Shown here piece after piece: positions 26,057 to 33,863 of a stretch of DNA of 40,169 nt; the stretch's first letter is position 1, and the number at the start of each line of letters is the position of its first letter. The translations under genes and the position numbers were made by a program. The stretch is from the NCBI RefSeq assembly GCF_000730665.1, contig NZ_BBIV01000054.1, positions 1-40,169 of the forward strand. Direction: 5' to 3'. The notes under the pieces are model-generated. The model did not search any database and was not told where the DNA came from. It was given only the letters and a program-made list of their open reading frames with translations. This DNA comes from Pseudomonas plecoglossicida NBRC 103162 = DSM 15088. Lineage in GTDB: Bacteria; Pseudomonadota; Gammaproteobacteria; Pseudomonadales; Pseudomonadaceae.

Positions 26057-27892
26057 ATGATCATGGATCTGGTCGAGCGGCTGGCGCCCCAGCACCGTCG
26101 ACTGTTCAAGTTTCACCATCAGTCCGATCCCCATTCAGGACTGCTGCTGGAGAGTTTCAAAGGTGATGAAGGCCTGTCGCGGGCCTTCGAGTACGAGCTG
26201 TCGCTGATCTGCGACAGCACTCCAATTGCGCTCAAGTCGATGATCGGCCAACAGGTCAGCATCGAGGTCGAACTGGTCGATGCCGAGCCACGCTTCATCA
26301 ACGGCCTTCTCACGCGTTTCGCATGCCTTTGCAGCGATGGCGCCCTGGACCACTACAGCGCGACCCTGAGCCCATGGCTCTCACTGTTGGGGCACCGTGT
26401 CGACACCCGGATATTCCAGGACTGCACGGTGGAGGAGGTGGTGCGGGAAGTGTTCGCGCAGTACCCCGAGCATGCCCGCTACCGCTTCGAGCTGAGCGGC
26501 GCACAAAAACGCCACACCTACCTGAGCCAGTACCGCGAAAGTGACTTGAGCTTCGTCCAGCGCCTGCTGGAACAGGCAGGGATGTTCTTTTATTTCGAGC
26601 ACAGTGCAGATGCCCACACGCAGGTCATCTGCGACGACTCCACCTCGCTCGCGGAAATCCCCGAGCAGCCGCAGATCCGCTACCACGGCAACTCAGTGAC
26701 CGAAACCGCCGATGCCATCACCCGCTGGTGCGGCAATCGCCAGCTGCAGGCAGGCAAGCTGGCCACGCAGACCTTCGATTACCGCCAGCCGCGCAACCGG
26801 CTGCCGGTGACCCTGCACAGCGTGAACGAGCAAGGTGACGTGCAGCGCCTGGAAGTCTACGACCCCGGCCAATACACCCATGGCACCCTCGATGAAGGCC
26901 AGGCGTGGTTGCGCACCCGGATCGAAGCACTGGAGCTGCGTGCCAAGTCGTTCGAGGGCGCCAGCAACTGCCGTGCGATGCGCCCGGGCTACAGCTTCGA
27001 GCTGCTGCAGCACCCGAACCACGACTACACCCCAAGCAGCGAACGGGAATTCCTGGTGCTGAGCGTGGCCTGTGAAGGCCACAACAACTATTTCACGGAC
27101 CGACCTGCCAGCTACGCCAACACGTTCCGTTGCGTGCGCAAGAAAATTCCATACCGCCCGCAGGCGATCACGCCTCGGCCAACCATCCATGGCCCACAGA
27201 CCGCCATCGTCGTCGGCCCGCCCGGCGAAGAGATCTTCACCGACGAGCTGGGGCGGGTGAAGGTGCAATTTCACTGGGACCGCCAGGGTACGTTCAACGA
27301 AGCCAGTTCGTGCTGGGTGCGCGTCGCACAGACCGGCGCCAGTGGAGGCTTCGGCAGCATCCAGATCCCGCGCGTCGAGGATGAAGTGGTCGTGGTGTTC
27401 CTCGAGGGCAACCCCGACCGGCCATTGATCATCGGCAGCGTCTACAACAGCCGCAACCCGCCACCCTGGTCGCTGCCGGCGAACAAGACCCAGAGCGGAG
27501 TACTGACCCGCTCGATCAACGGCACCGGCCGCACGGCCAACTTCCTGCGCTTCGAAGACAAGGCCGGGGCGGAGCAGGTCAGCCTGCATGCCGAGCGCGA
27601 CATGCAGACCGAAGTCGAGGCCGATGACAGCCTCACGGTCGGCGGCAACCGCACCCTCAAGGTCGCCGGCAAGCACGCGGAAACCATCCGGCTGGAAACC
27701 AGCATTGCGGTGGAAGAGGGCTCTTACTTCGTCACCGTCGACCAAGGGCACATCAAGTTGACGGCCGCGCAATCGATCACGCTGGAAGTGGGCAAAAGCA
27801 AGTTGGTGATGAATCAGGACGGGACCATCGACTTGTGCGGCGTGGTGGATGTGGATGGCAGCACGATCATCAACCTGAACCAATCAAGGTAA
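26057..27892 (+). CDS. vgrG: Type VI secretion spike protein VgrG (TssI)
   Basis: The protein is 611 residues from the ATG at 26057 behind AAGGAG. It carries the gp27-like N-terminal domain (FKFHHQSDPHSGLLLESFKG, FVQRLLEQAGMFFYFEH), the gp5 OB-fold (ELGRVKVQFHWDRQGTFNE, SCWVRVAQTGASGGFGSIQI) and the needle repeats (VGSVYN-type IIGSVYNSRNPPPW, then short beta repeats). It ends with a brief tail and no extra effector domain. VgrG trimers tip the T6SS tube and carry a PAAR protein. No tss structural genes or hcp are present, so this is an orphan spike that would use an apparatus encoded elsewhere. It heads the effector cassette. Confidence 0.93.
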   Translation: MIMDLVERLAPQHRRLFKFHHQSDPHSGLLLESFKGDEGLSRAFEYELSLICDSTPIALKSMIGQQVSIEVELVDAEPRFINGLLTRFACLCSDGALDHYSATLSPWLSLLGHRVDTRIFQDCTVEEVVREVFAQYPEHARYRFELSGAQKRHTYLSQYRESDLSFVQRLLEQAGMFFYFEHSADAHTQVICDDSTSLAEIPEQPQIRYHGNSVTETADAITRWCGNRQLQAGKLATQTFDYRQPRNRLPVTLHSVNEQGDVQRLEVYDPGQYTHGTLDEGQAWLRTRIEALELRAKSFEGASNCRAMRPGYSFELLQHPNHDYTPSSEREFLVLSVACEGHNNYFTDRPASYANTFRCVRKKIPYRPQAITPRPTIHGPQTAIVVGPPGEEIFTDELGRVKVQFHWDRQGTFNEASSCWVRVAQTGASGGFGSIQIPRVEDEVVVVFLEGNPDRPLIIGSVYNSRNPPPWSLPANKTQSGVLTRSINGTGRTANFLRFEDKAGAEQVSLHAERDMQTEVEADDSLTVGGNRTLKVAGKHAETIRLETSIAVEEGSYFVTVDQGHIKLTAAQSITLEVGKSKLVMNQDGTIDLCGVVDVDGSTIINLNQSR

Positions 27893-27911
27893 ATGACAGG
27901 GAACAGTCTTC

Positions 27912-28502
27912 ATGTATCGAAAAAGTATCTACGACCGAATCTCCGAAAAGCGTGAACGGGAAGAGCAACTTGAGCGTGAGCGTTTGGCAAAGGAAGCCAT
28001 GACGCCGCCACCGCCGGAGCGATACCTGACCAATGAATTGAGTTTTGTGCGGCCGCAGGCCTTGAGAGACAAGACCTTTCACGTATTCACACTCACCGAA
28101 TCCGCGCCAAGCCCGTTTTCATTAGTGCTGGGCCGTTCATTGGTTGCGCAGGATGCGTCACTGGAATCACTGGCGCAAAAGTTGCTCGGGGAGATGGAAA
28201 AAACGCTTTCTCACCTGCAATGGGTAGACCCGGTTACTCCCATCGAAGTGGCAGGCCTGGACGCCCGTCGTGTGGCTTTCAGTTGGCGCCAGCAAGGTCA
28301 GCTGGTTCATCAGATACAAGTGATGTTCCTGCATAAGGACGAGCATGGGCAGCGGCTGTTGATGCAATTCACGGCAACGAGCAACCACACCGCAGGCATG
28401 AAGGAGGAGGAGCGCAGCGCCTTCGCTGAAATCATCAACAGCCTTGAATTACGCAGCCCGCCGACCGCCAAGCAAAAGGTGGTCGAGGCCGCGCCGGTAT
28501 GA
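27912..28502 (+). CDS. EagR-type T6SS effector chaperone (DcrB/DUF1795 domain)
   Basis: The 196-residue protein has a charged helical N-terminus (EKREREEQLERERLAKEA), then a DcrB/DUF1795-like domain: RYLTNELSFVRP, DKTFHVFTLTESAPSPFSLVLGR and VAGLDARRVAFSWRQQGQLV. In known systems such proteins (EagT6) bind and shield the membrane segments of prePAAR effectors before loading on VgrG. It lies 19 bp after vgrG and overlaps the effector start by 4 bp (ATGA), exactly where such a chaperone is expected, and the partner does carry a prePAAR motif and two membrane regions. Identification therefore rests on both sequence and context. Confidence 0.85.
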   Translation: MYRKSIYDRISEKREREEQLERERLAKEAMTPPPPERYLTNELSFVRPQALRDKTFHVFTLTESAPSPFSLVLGRSLVAQDASLESLAQKLLGEMEKTLSHLQWVDPVTPIEVAGLDARRVAFSWRQQGQLVHQIQVMFLHKDEHGQRLLMQFTATSNHTAGMKEEERSAFAEIINSLELRSPPTAKQKVVEAAPV

Positions 28503-29725
28503 GTGAGGCGGCGCGTGTTGGTGACCCGATAGAACATTCCAGCGCCTTGGGCGGCCTGTTGGCAGGTTTGGCGATAGGTGCGGGCGCTGTACTGATCGGA
28601 ATCGCTGTTGTGGGAACAGCCGGTCTTGGGGGCGCGGCAGTGGTTGCAATGCTTGGAGCAGGTGCAGCGACAGGCGCAGGCATCGGCCAGCTGCTCGGTA
28701 GCCTTTCATTCGCCCAGCGGGAAACAGGCAGGATCAGGTCGGGCTCGAGCAATGTGTTCGTCAATGGCAAACCCGCGGCGAGGGCTCATGTCGACTATGC
28801 GGAATGCTCGGATCATGCCGGCGTGTCGAAGACCGTGGCGCAGGGAAGTCGATCGGTACACATCAATGGTGTGCCCGCAGCCAGGGTTGGAGATCGCACG
28901 GTATGCGATGCCAGGATCAGCGCTGGGTCGTCCAACGTGTTTATCGGTGGCGAGACTGAAACAACCGATGAAATCAGCCCGGAGGTGCCGGGTTGGCTTG
29001 ACGGGGCGGTACTGGGCGTCGGGCTGGCCAGTGCGATTGCCCTCGTTGGACCGGCAATGGCGTTGTGGGGGTTGTTCGGCGGGATGGTTGGAGGGGGGGC
29101 CGGATATCGGTTAGGTGGAGAGCGTTACGGGGAAGGTTCTGATGAGCAAAAGCTTATGGCGTCCGGGGCGGCGTTTATTGTTGGTGGCTTGTCGGGGCGC
29201 TATAGATTACAGCTGAACGGAGGACTAGGGGTCAACTTCGGAAATATCAAACCGCGCATTAGAAGGTCTAAAGGGTTTGTGGGGTTGCTGAGGGGTAGAG
29301 AGTACGAGTTGCCGGGCGTTCGAGTAGAGAAATTTCTGTATGTGAAAAGATCAAATGCTGAGCGAATGGCCTTAAGGCGGGTGTTTGACAGCGTTGAAAG
29401 GGCAAGATTTCTAAAGGATTTGTCTGGTACGGTCGAAGGTGTGAACGGCCTAAAGCGAGCGGGGTTCAATGGAGCTGATATTCGCATGATTCAAAGCGGG
29501 AAACTTCCTAGCAAGGAATGGCAGGTGCATCATATAAAGCCGTTGGATGATGGCGGGACAAATGATTTCGATAATTTGGTTCTCATAAAGCTTGAACCTT
29601 ACCATAGGGTATTTACGAATGTGCAAAAATCCTTAAGTGGTGGGATGAAAGAAGGCGAAAGTAGGATGGTCGATTGGTCGATGATTGACGTTAAGATTTA
29701 CCCTGGTTTTGGAAGTTCGCTATGA
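28499..29725 (+). CDS. prePAAR/PAAR T6SS effector with C-terminal HNH nuclease motif
   Basis: The 408-residue protein is built in order as: prePAAR motif (residues 4-19, AARVGDPIEHSSALGG), a glycine/alanine-rich membrane region (20-68), a PAAR domain (about 74-152, with SVHINGVPAARVGDRTVCD), a second membrane region (168-203), a linker, and a C-terminal toxin. Residues 341-374 read WQVHHIKPLDDGG, NDFDNLVLI and EPYHRVFTN, the HNH/colicin-nuclease pattern with HH at 344-345, Asn359 and His369. It would be carried on VgrG and cut DNA in rival cells. Base composition falls from about position 29200, where the toxin half begins, a sign that the toxin module was exchanged. The following gene, overlapping by 4 bp, is the immunity candidate. 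Confidence 0.87.
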   Translation: MSEAARVGDPIEHSSALGGLLAGLAIGAGAVLIGIAVVGTAGLGGAAVVAMLGAGAATGAGIGQLLGSLSFAQRETGRIRSGSSNVFVNGKPAARAHVDYAECSDHAGVSKTVAQGSRSVHINGVPAARVGDRTVCDARISAGSSNVFIGGETETTDEISPEVPGWLDGAVLGVGLASAIALVGPAMALWGLFGGMVGGGAGYRLGGERYGEGSDEQKLMASGAAFIVGGLSGRYRLQLNGGLGVNFGNIKPRIRRSKGFVGLLRGREYELPGVRVEKFLYVKRSNAERMALRRVFDSVERARFLKDLSGTVEGVNGLKRAGFNGADIRMIQSGKLPSKEWQVHHIKPLDDGGTNDFDNLVLIKLEPYHRVFTNVQKSLSGGMKEGESRMVDWSMIDVKIYPGFGSSL

Positions 29726-30189
29726 AAGGTATCATTGAGGAAAATATTTTAAGGTTGCGCGGTAAATTGGATGACGCTGCTATGTACTTAGGTCCGTCAG
29801 CTAATTTGGCAGATATAATCGCGTTGACAAATGCTGTGTCGGTTGAATTTTCGGCAAGCTTGCCAGCGGAATATTTAGATTTTTTGCGAGCGTTTGATGG
29901 GTTGGTTGCATGCGGAGTATTTATCTATGCGAGTCGTTCACGTGTGATGCCGGGAGGCGATACTTTAATCCCTAATTTGGTAGAGATGAATTATTTTAGT
30001 CGCGATGTCGATTTTATGAGCGATTTTCTTGTTTTGGGGGACAGCGATCAAGACGAGTATGTGCTAGAGCTGAAGCGAGGAGTATATCAAGTTCGGGATA
30101 GGCAAGCATTCGATAATGTGAATGAGGAATTTGATTCGCTTGATGGGGTTTTGGCGTTAGTGATTGACTTGATTGATCAACGTTCTTAA
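29722..30189 (+). CDS. SMI1/KNR4-family immunity protein (cognate candidate)
   Basis: The 155-residue acidic protein has the SMI1/KNR4 (SUKH) pattern: LPAEYLDFLRAFDGLVACGVF, DFLVLGDSDQDEYVLELKRG and a C-terminal QAFDNVNEEFDSLDGVLALV. SUKH proteins are common antidotes to nuclease toxins in polymorphic and T6SS systems. The start ATG overlaps the effector stop (ATGA), the strongest sign that it neutralises that HNH toxin in the cytosol. It is A+T-rich like the toxin end. A diverged paralogue lies at 31585. Confidence 0.85.
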   Translation: MKGIIEENILRLRGKLDDAAMYLGPSANLADIIALTNAVSVEFSASLPAEYLDFLRAFDGLVACGVFIYASRSRVMPGGDTLIPNLVEMNYFSRDVDFMSDFLVLGDSDQDEYVLELKRGVYQVRDRQAFDNVNEEFDSLDGVLALVIDLIDQRS

Positions 30190-30392
30190 GTGCCTGGATA
30201 GGTTGCTGCAAATTTGGACTGGTGTAGTAATTATTCTTGTGGTTTTGCTGTAACAGGTGATGGCATGCTTTTAGAAGATTGTTTGTCGTTTTCGTGTTAA
30301 GGGGCTTGTCAGGAATGCTGGTATGGGCGATTGAATGGTGATATTTCATGTGCGGGGTGCGAGATATTCTCCCTCGCCAGATAAGGGCGCTG

Positions 30393-30818
30393 ATGTTTTA
30401 TTATGTTGAGCCAGAGGTCGCCGGAGGGCTTGGTGATGGGGCGGTCATGGATACAGCCGTTAATCCACCCCTTGTAAGTGAATTGGAGTATGAGTTCTCT
30501 GGATGGTTGGGGGATGAGTTGCTTGAGTCGTTTCCCTGCTTTGTGGTTACGAAAAACCTAGCTGCTGCATTGATGCGGTATCAGTTCACAGGCTTTGTAT
30601 TGGACGCGGTTGTGGTCACAAAAACTGAAGAGTTTAACATCATCCATCCATCAACAATACTTCCGGGGTTTCACTGGTTGAAAGTGCATGGAGTAGCTGG
30701 AGTCTCCGATTTTGGTATCGCTCAGGATTGCCGGCTTGTTGTCTCTGAAGTGGCGCTGGGAGTGATTAGGGGTTGCCGTTTTGATCATGCGGATGTTGAG
30801 GTTTATTCGAAAGCCTGA
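30393..30818 (+). CDS. Unrecognised small protein in the immunity array
   Basis: I do not recognise this 141-residue protein. The ATG at 30393 (MFYYVEPEVAGGLG) is preferred because AAGGGC precedes it; the frame is open to 30348. It is acidic, without signal peptide or membrane segments, and has a distinctive ELEYEFSGWLGDELLESFP and VAGVSDFGIAQDCRLVVSE. Position between two SMI1/KNR4 genes, low G+C and size all fit an orphan immunity gene whose toxin is absent; that is inference. The 200 bp before it carry no gene. Confidence 0.65.
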   Translation: MFYYVEPEVAGGLGDGAVMDTAVNPPLVSELEYEFSGWLGDELLESFPCFVVTKNLAAALMRYQFTGFVLDAVVVTKTEEFNIIHPSTILPGFHWLKVHGVAGVSDFGIAQDCRLVVSEVALGVIRGCRFDHADVEVYSKA

Positions 30819-30851
30819 TGAGGTTTATGGGTATCAACTCCTGAGGTTGTG

Positions 30852-31580
30852 ATGAATCGTGCCCTGGCTCGTTTGATTTTGCGGGAAGAGTTTGAAGAGG
30901 TTAGGCGTGTTTCAAATGATATTGTTTATTTCAAGGATGAAATGGCGACTTATACGTACAATTACTGGTTAGGGACAGCTGGTCCGGTGGATCTTTTGGT
31001 AGTTTCTGAAGGGGTTGAGGATGATGCTTTTGCTATGCAGGTAATTCGGTCGGTGTCGTGCGGGTTGAAAGCCAATATGCCAACTGTCGTAGACCTGGTT
31101 GAAAATGCGCGGGGATTTACACACGTATTAGTTGTTTCAAGTGAATATCATGGCTACTTGAGAGGCGTCGAGGGGCTTGATCGAAGCAATCTTAATCTCT
31201 GCATCCCGATTTATCGATGCGAGTTTTCCGGCAATGAATCGATTGAGGAGTTCAAGCTTTTGAACTTTGATAGGGTTCCGACGTTGCACTGGCAGAGGGG
31301 AAGGTTTCCAAGGTTGCGCGTGTACTTTGATAACCCTAGGACGGGCGCAGGCACTACTGAGAGTGGTGCGTTTTTTAAAATGTCGGATCTGCTAAGGGAA
31401 ATAGAAGAGATGAATGGCGTATCAGAGGGTTTTTTAGAAATTACTAATTGGAGGAGGCAGGTGCTCGAAGTGTTGTCGCCGTCTCATGATGAATACATAC
31501 TTATTACCGGGGGAGTAGATGAAGAATCTGTTTCGAAGGATGCAGTTCATGAGCGTCTGAAGGCATTCTCAGGATGTTGA
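30852..31580 (+). CDS. Unrecognised protein in the immunity array
   Basis: This 242-residue protein starts at ATG 30852 (GTG at 30849 is also possible) behind TGAGG. It is acidic and soluble. A weak resemblance to the suppressor-of-fused pattern is seen in FTHVLVVSSEYHGYLRG followed by LNLCIPIYRCEF, a fold known among immunity proteins, but I cannot establish it. It follows the preceding unknown gene by 33 bp and precedes the second SMI1/KNR4 gene by 4 bp, so the three are probably one transcript. Codon use is A/T-ending like its neighbours, unlike the flanking chromosome. Confidence 0.65.
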   Translation: MNRALARLILREEFEEVRRVSNDIVYFKDEMATYTYNYWLGTAGPVDLLVVSEGVEDDAFAMQVIRSVSCGLKANMPTVVDLVENARGFTHVLVVSSEYHGYLRGVEGLDRSNLNLCIPIYRCEFSGNESIEEFKLLNFDRVPTLHWQRGRFPRLRVYFDNPRTGAGTTESGAFFKMSDLLREIEEMNGVSEGFLEITNWRRQVLEVLSPSHDEYILITGGVDEESVSKDAVHERLKAFSGC

Positions 31581-31584
31581 TTCC

Positions 31585-32067
31585 ATGGATATGAAAAGTG
31601 CGATCTACGCAAAAATCGCAGGCCTGCGCGACCGACTGGCTGAGGTGGATATGTCTCTGGGGGCTCCGGCCACTCCGATTGATATCGAGACTTTGATTGG
31701 TGCTGCATGGTATGAGTTGAGTGCGGAGGTGCCTTCAGGGTACTTGGATTTTTTACGAAATTTTGATGGCTTCATTGCAGGTGGTGTTTTTCTATATACA
31801 AGCAGTCTGCTAACCACGGACGACGAAATAATAGGTAATGGTTTCGTTGGAAATAATGTTTTCCAGCGAAACATGGAGTTCATGGAGAACTTTCTCGTTT
31901 TTGGAGAAAGTGATATGGATGTGTACGTGCTTGACTTGGCGTCTGGTAGGTATCAGGTGCGAGATAGAGTGGCTATTGATAACGTGTTTGAAGAATTTGA
32001 TACGTTTGAGGGTCTTCTGGAGTACATGGTTGATCTTGTTGCCCTTCGATTTGAAGGTTTAAATTGA
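31585..32067 (+). CDS. Second SMI1/KNR4-family immunity protein (orphan paralogue)
   Basis: The 160-residue protein is a clear paralogue of the one at 29722: both share YLDFLR-x-FDG, a GVF-x-Y strand, FLV-F/L-G-x-SD, YQVRDR and DNV-x-EEFD, while the N-termini differ more. No toxin gene adjoins it. It is the last gene of the array, and its final 95 bp are overlapped by the convergent yddG-like frame. It may protect against a related effector carried by other strains, or be the relic of an earlier effector-immunity pair at this site. Confidence 0.82.
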   Translation: MDMKSAIYAKIAGLRDRLAEVDMSLGAPATPIDIETLIGAAWYELSAEVPSGYLDFLRNFDGFIAGGVFLYTSSLLTTDDEIIGNGFVGNNVFQRNMEFMENFLVFGESDMDVYVLDLASGRYQVRDRVAIDNVFEEFDTFEGLLEYMVDLVALRFEGLN

Positions 32068-33022
32068 AGGGCGTGCTGCCTCTGGTGCACTGAAAATGAG
32101 CGGGTGTTTGTTTACGAATCAACAGTGAAGCAAACTCCCACCCCCGTGTCGCCTGCCAACACAGCAACGACCCGACCGTTACCAACACCGCCCCCTGCCA
32201 GAACTGCAGCTCCAATTGCGCCCCAAGCCAGGCAGCGGCAAACGCCGATGACAACACCGGCGCCGCATACGAGGCAGTTGCCAGCAAGGTCAGATTGCCG
32301 CGCAGGATGCCAATGTTCCACAGCGCATACCCACCCGCCATGCCCACCGCCGCCGCCAGCAGTTCCAGGCTGTGGCGCAGCGAGAAGGGTGGCAACGTCT
32401 CGCTGCTGAACAGGTATTTCACCCACAACACTGCAGCCGTGAGCAGGAAGAACAGCGCCACATGGCTCTGCCCGTTGGCATAGCGCCGGGTCACGTTGCA
32501 GTACAGGGCAAAGGTGATCGCGCAGGTCGCCGCCAGGCTGTAGCTCAAGGGATTGGAGGCAATGTTGCTGATGATACTGTCCAGCGATAACCCCTGCGTA
32601 CTCACCACCCAAAGAATGCCCAGCAGCGCAATGGCAGTGCCCGGCACGATCAGCCAGCGCGCGGGCTGGCGGTTCATGAAGATCGCCAGCAGCACCGTCA
32701 GGCTCGGCCACAGGTAATTGACCACGCCCAGCTGGATGGCCTGGGTCCGGCTGACGGCGTATCCCAAGGCCAGAGACAAGCAGATCTCGTAGGCAACGAA
32801 CAGCGCCGACCCACTGAGCAGGTAGAAGCGCGAGGCATGGCGCAGGCGCGGGCGGCCCAGCAGCATCACCAACAGCGCAGCGCCCAATGTGTAGATCAGC
32901 GCGCCGCCGCCGATGGGGCCGAAGTACTCGCTGACGCTGCGGATCAGGCCGCTGGCCGTGCTCCACAAAAGGATCGCCGCCAGGCCGCAGGCAGTGGCGG
33001 CAGGAGGGCTGGTGATGCGCAT
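31973..33022 (-). CDS. yddG: EamA/DMT-family exporter, YddG-like aromatic amino acid type, with abnormal 3' extension
   Basis: From the ATG at 33022 the protein is 349 residues. The first about 295 form the ten-segment DMT transporter with two EamA repeats (CGLAAILLWSTASGLIRSVS, VNYLWPSLTVLLAIF, YALWNIGILRGNLTLLATAS), as in YddG, which exports aromatic amino acids and similar compounds. The family normally ends close to LLCWQATRG. Here the frame runs on for some 55 hydrophilic residues (from WEFASLLIRK) antisense through the end of the SMI1/KNR4 gene. The original stop was probably lost when the T6SS cassette was joined, near 32100-32160. The upstream start at 33055 lacks a ribosome site. Confidence 0.8.
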   Translation of the reverse strand: MRITSPPAATACGLAAILLWSTASGLIRSVSEYFGPIGGGALIYTLGAALLVMLLGRPRLRHASRFYLLSGSALFVAYEICLSLALGYAVSRTQAIQLGVVNYLWPSLTVLLAIFMNRQPARWLIVPGTAIALLGILWVVSTQGLSLDSIISNIASNPLSYSLAATCAITFALYCNVTRRYANGQSHVALFFLLTAAVLWVKYLFSSETLPPFSLRHSLELLAAAVGMAGGYALWNIGILRGNLTLLATASYAAPVLSSAFAAAWLGAQLELQFWQGAVLVTVGSLLCWQATRGWEFASLLIRKQTPAHFQCTRGSTPFNLNLQIEGQQDQPCTPEDPQTYQILQTRYQ

Positions 33023-33180
33023 GGTGGGCTCTCTCTGGTACAAAAAAAGCGGCAAGTCTAAAGGCTCGGGCCGTTGGCTTGGTAGCGCATGGCGATGTGT
33101 TCGGCTTCGGGCCCGCGGCGCGGCGGTCGTACACGAAGAAGCTGGGGTGTTTGATCGGGCTGTTTGGTTGAGTTCGCGTA

Positions 33181-33206
33181 CTGTACAGGATGGTACGGTA
33201 CGGTAC
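33181..33206. promoter_or_regulatory. Phased GTAC repeats upstream of yddG-like gene
   Basis: The palindrome CTGTACAG (33181-33188) is followed by three tandem GGTAC units (33192-33206). GTAC cores start at 33183, 33193 and 33203, one helical turn apart, with one extra at 33198. Such helically phased repeats suggest an operator, for example for a GntR/MocR-type regulator; none is encoded nearby in the window. Confidence 0.4.
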
Positions 33207-33232
33207 GAAACGTCGTTTCTGGGTGAATGTTC

Positions 33233-33266
33233 TGGCCCTATCGCCGGCTTGCCGGTGACAGGGCCA
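33233..33266. repeat. REP palindrome, imperfect copy
   Basis: The arm from 33233 (TGGCCCTATCGCCGGC) pairs with 33251-33266 around TT, with one mismatch and one G-T pair. It is the same family as the elements at 22782 and 23591. It lies 9 bp past the stop of the minus-strand acetyltransferase and may be its terminator. Confidence 0.75.
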
Positions 33267-33274
33267 GTAAAGTC

Positions 33275-33778
33275 TCAGCCAAAGGCCGGGTCGTACGCCA
33301 CGGTGCCAGCAGGAACCTCCCCGGCAAATGCCACCGCCATGAAGTACTCCGGCGGCACCCCGGGATAGCGTAGCTGCGAATAGGCTTTGAACCCGAAACG
33401 CTGGTAATACGCCGGCTCACCCAGCAACACGATGCCCTCGGCTGCGCGCTCGCGCATGCAGGCAAGCGCATCTCGCATCAGCGCCGCACCAATCCCTTGC
33501 CCCTGTCTGTCCGGCGCAACGGCTATCGGCCCCAGGCCATACCAACCCGAGAACCGCCCCTCGATGCTCACCGGCGAAACGCTCACCTGCCCGACGATCA
33601 CGCCCTCATCTTCGGCCACCAGGGACAGCGCCAGTGTGCCTTTCGCGCGCAGCCGTTCGATGATCAGGTGCTCGGTAGGCGCCTGGTCGGGTGTGTGATG
33701 TGGGTGATCGGTGAAGGCCTGCAAGGTCAGGCGGCTGATGGCAGGGCAGTCGGTGGGGGTTTCGGGGCGAATGAGCAT
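33275..33778 (-). CDS. GNAT-family N-acetyltransferase, YhbS-like
   Basis: The protein is 167 residues from the ATG at 33778 behind AGGA; a longer frame begins with a low-complexity basic segment and is not favoured. It begins MLIRPETPTDCPAISRL, has GLGPIAVAPDRQGQGIGAAL with the acetyl-CoA loop, and GIVLLGEPAYYQRFGF followed by VPPEYFMAVAF, as in YhbS-type enzymes. The substrate is unknown. It stands alone between the yddG-like gene and the TonB receptor, all on the minus strand. Confidence 0.85.
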   Translation of the reverse strand: MLIRPETPTDCPAISRLTLQAFTDHPHHTPDQAPTEHLIIERLRAKGTLALSLVAEDEGVIVGQVSVSPVSIEGRFSGWYGLGPIAVAPDRQGQGIGAALMRDALACMRERAAEGIVLLGEPAYYQRFGFKAYSQLRYPGVPPEYFMAVAFAGEVPAGTVAYDPAFG

Positions 33779-33863
33779 GGCGGTTCCTGTTGCAGGATCG
33801 TGAACACAATGGGCAGTGCTCAGTATGCCATCGCGAAGCGGCGCGTCCCTGCGCCGGGTCAAC

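Noticed and set aside
30190..30392. Remains of a second toxin between the first immunity gene and the first unknown gene
   Set aside because: All three frames are broken by stops and show no nuclease or PAAR-like motif.
33181..33206. GGTAC triplets as a CRISPR or larger tandem array
   Set aside because: Only three 5-bp units without spacers; an operator is the better reading.
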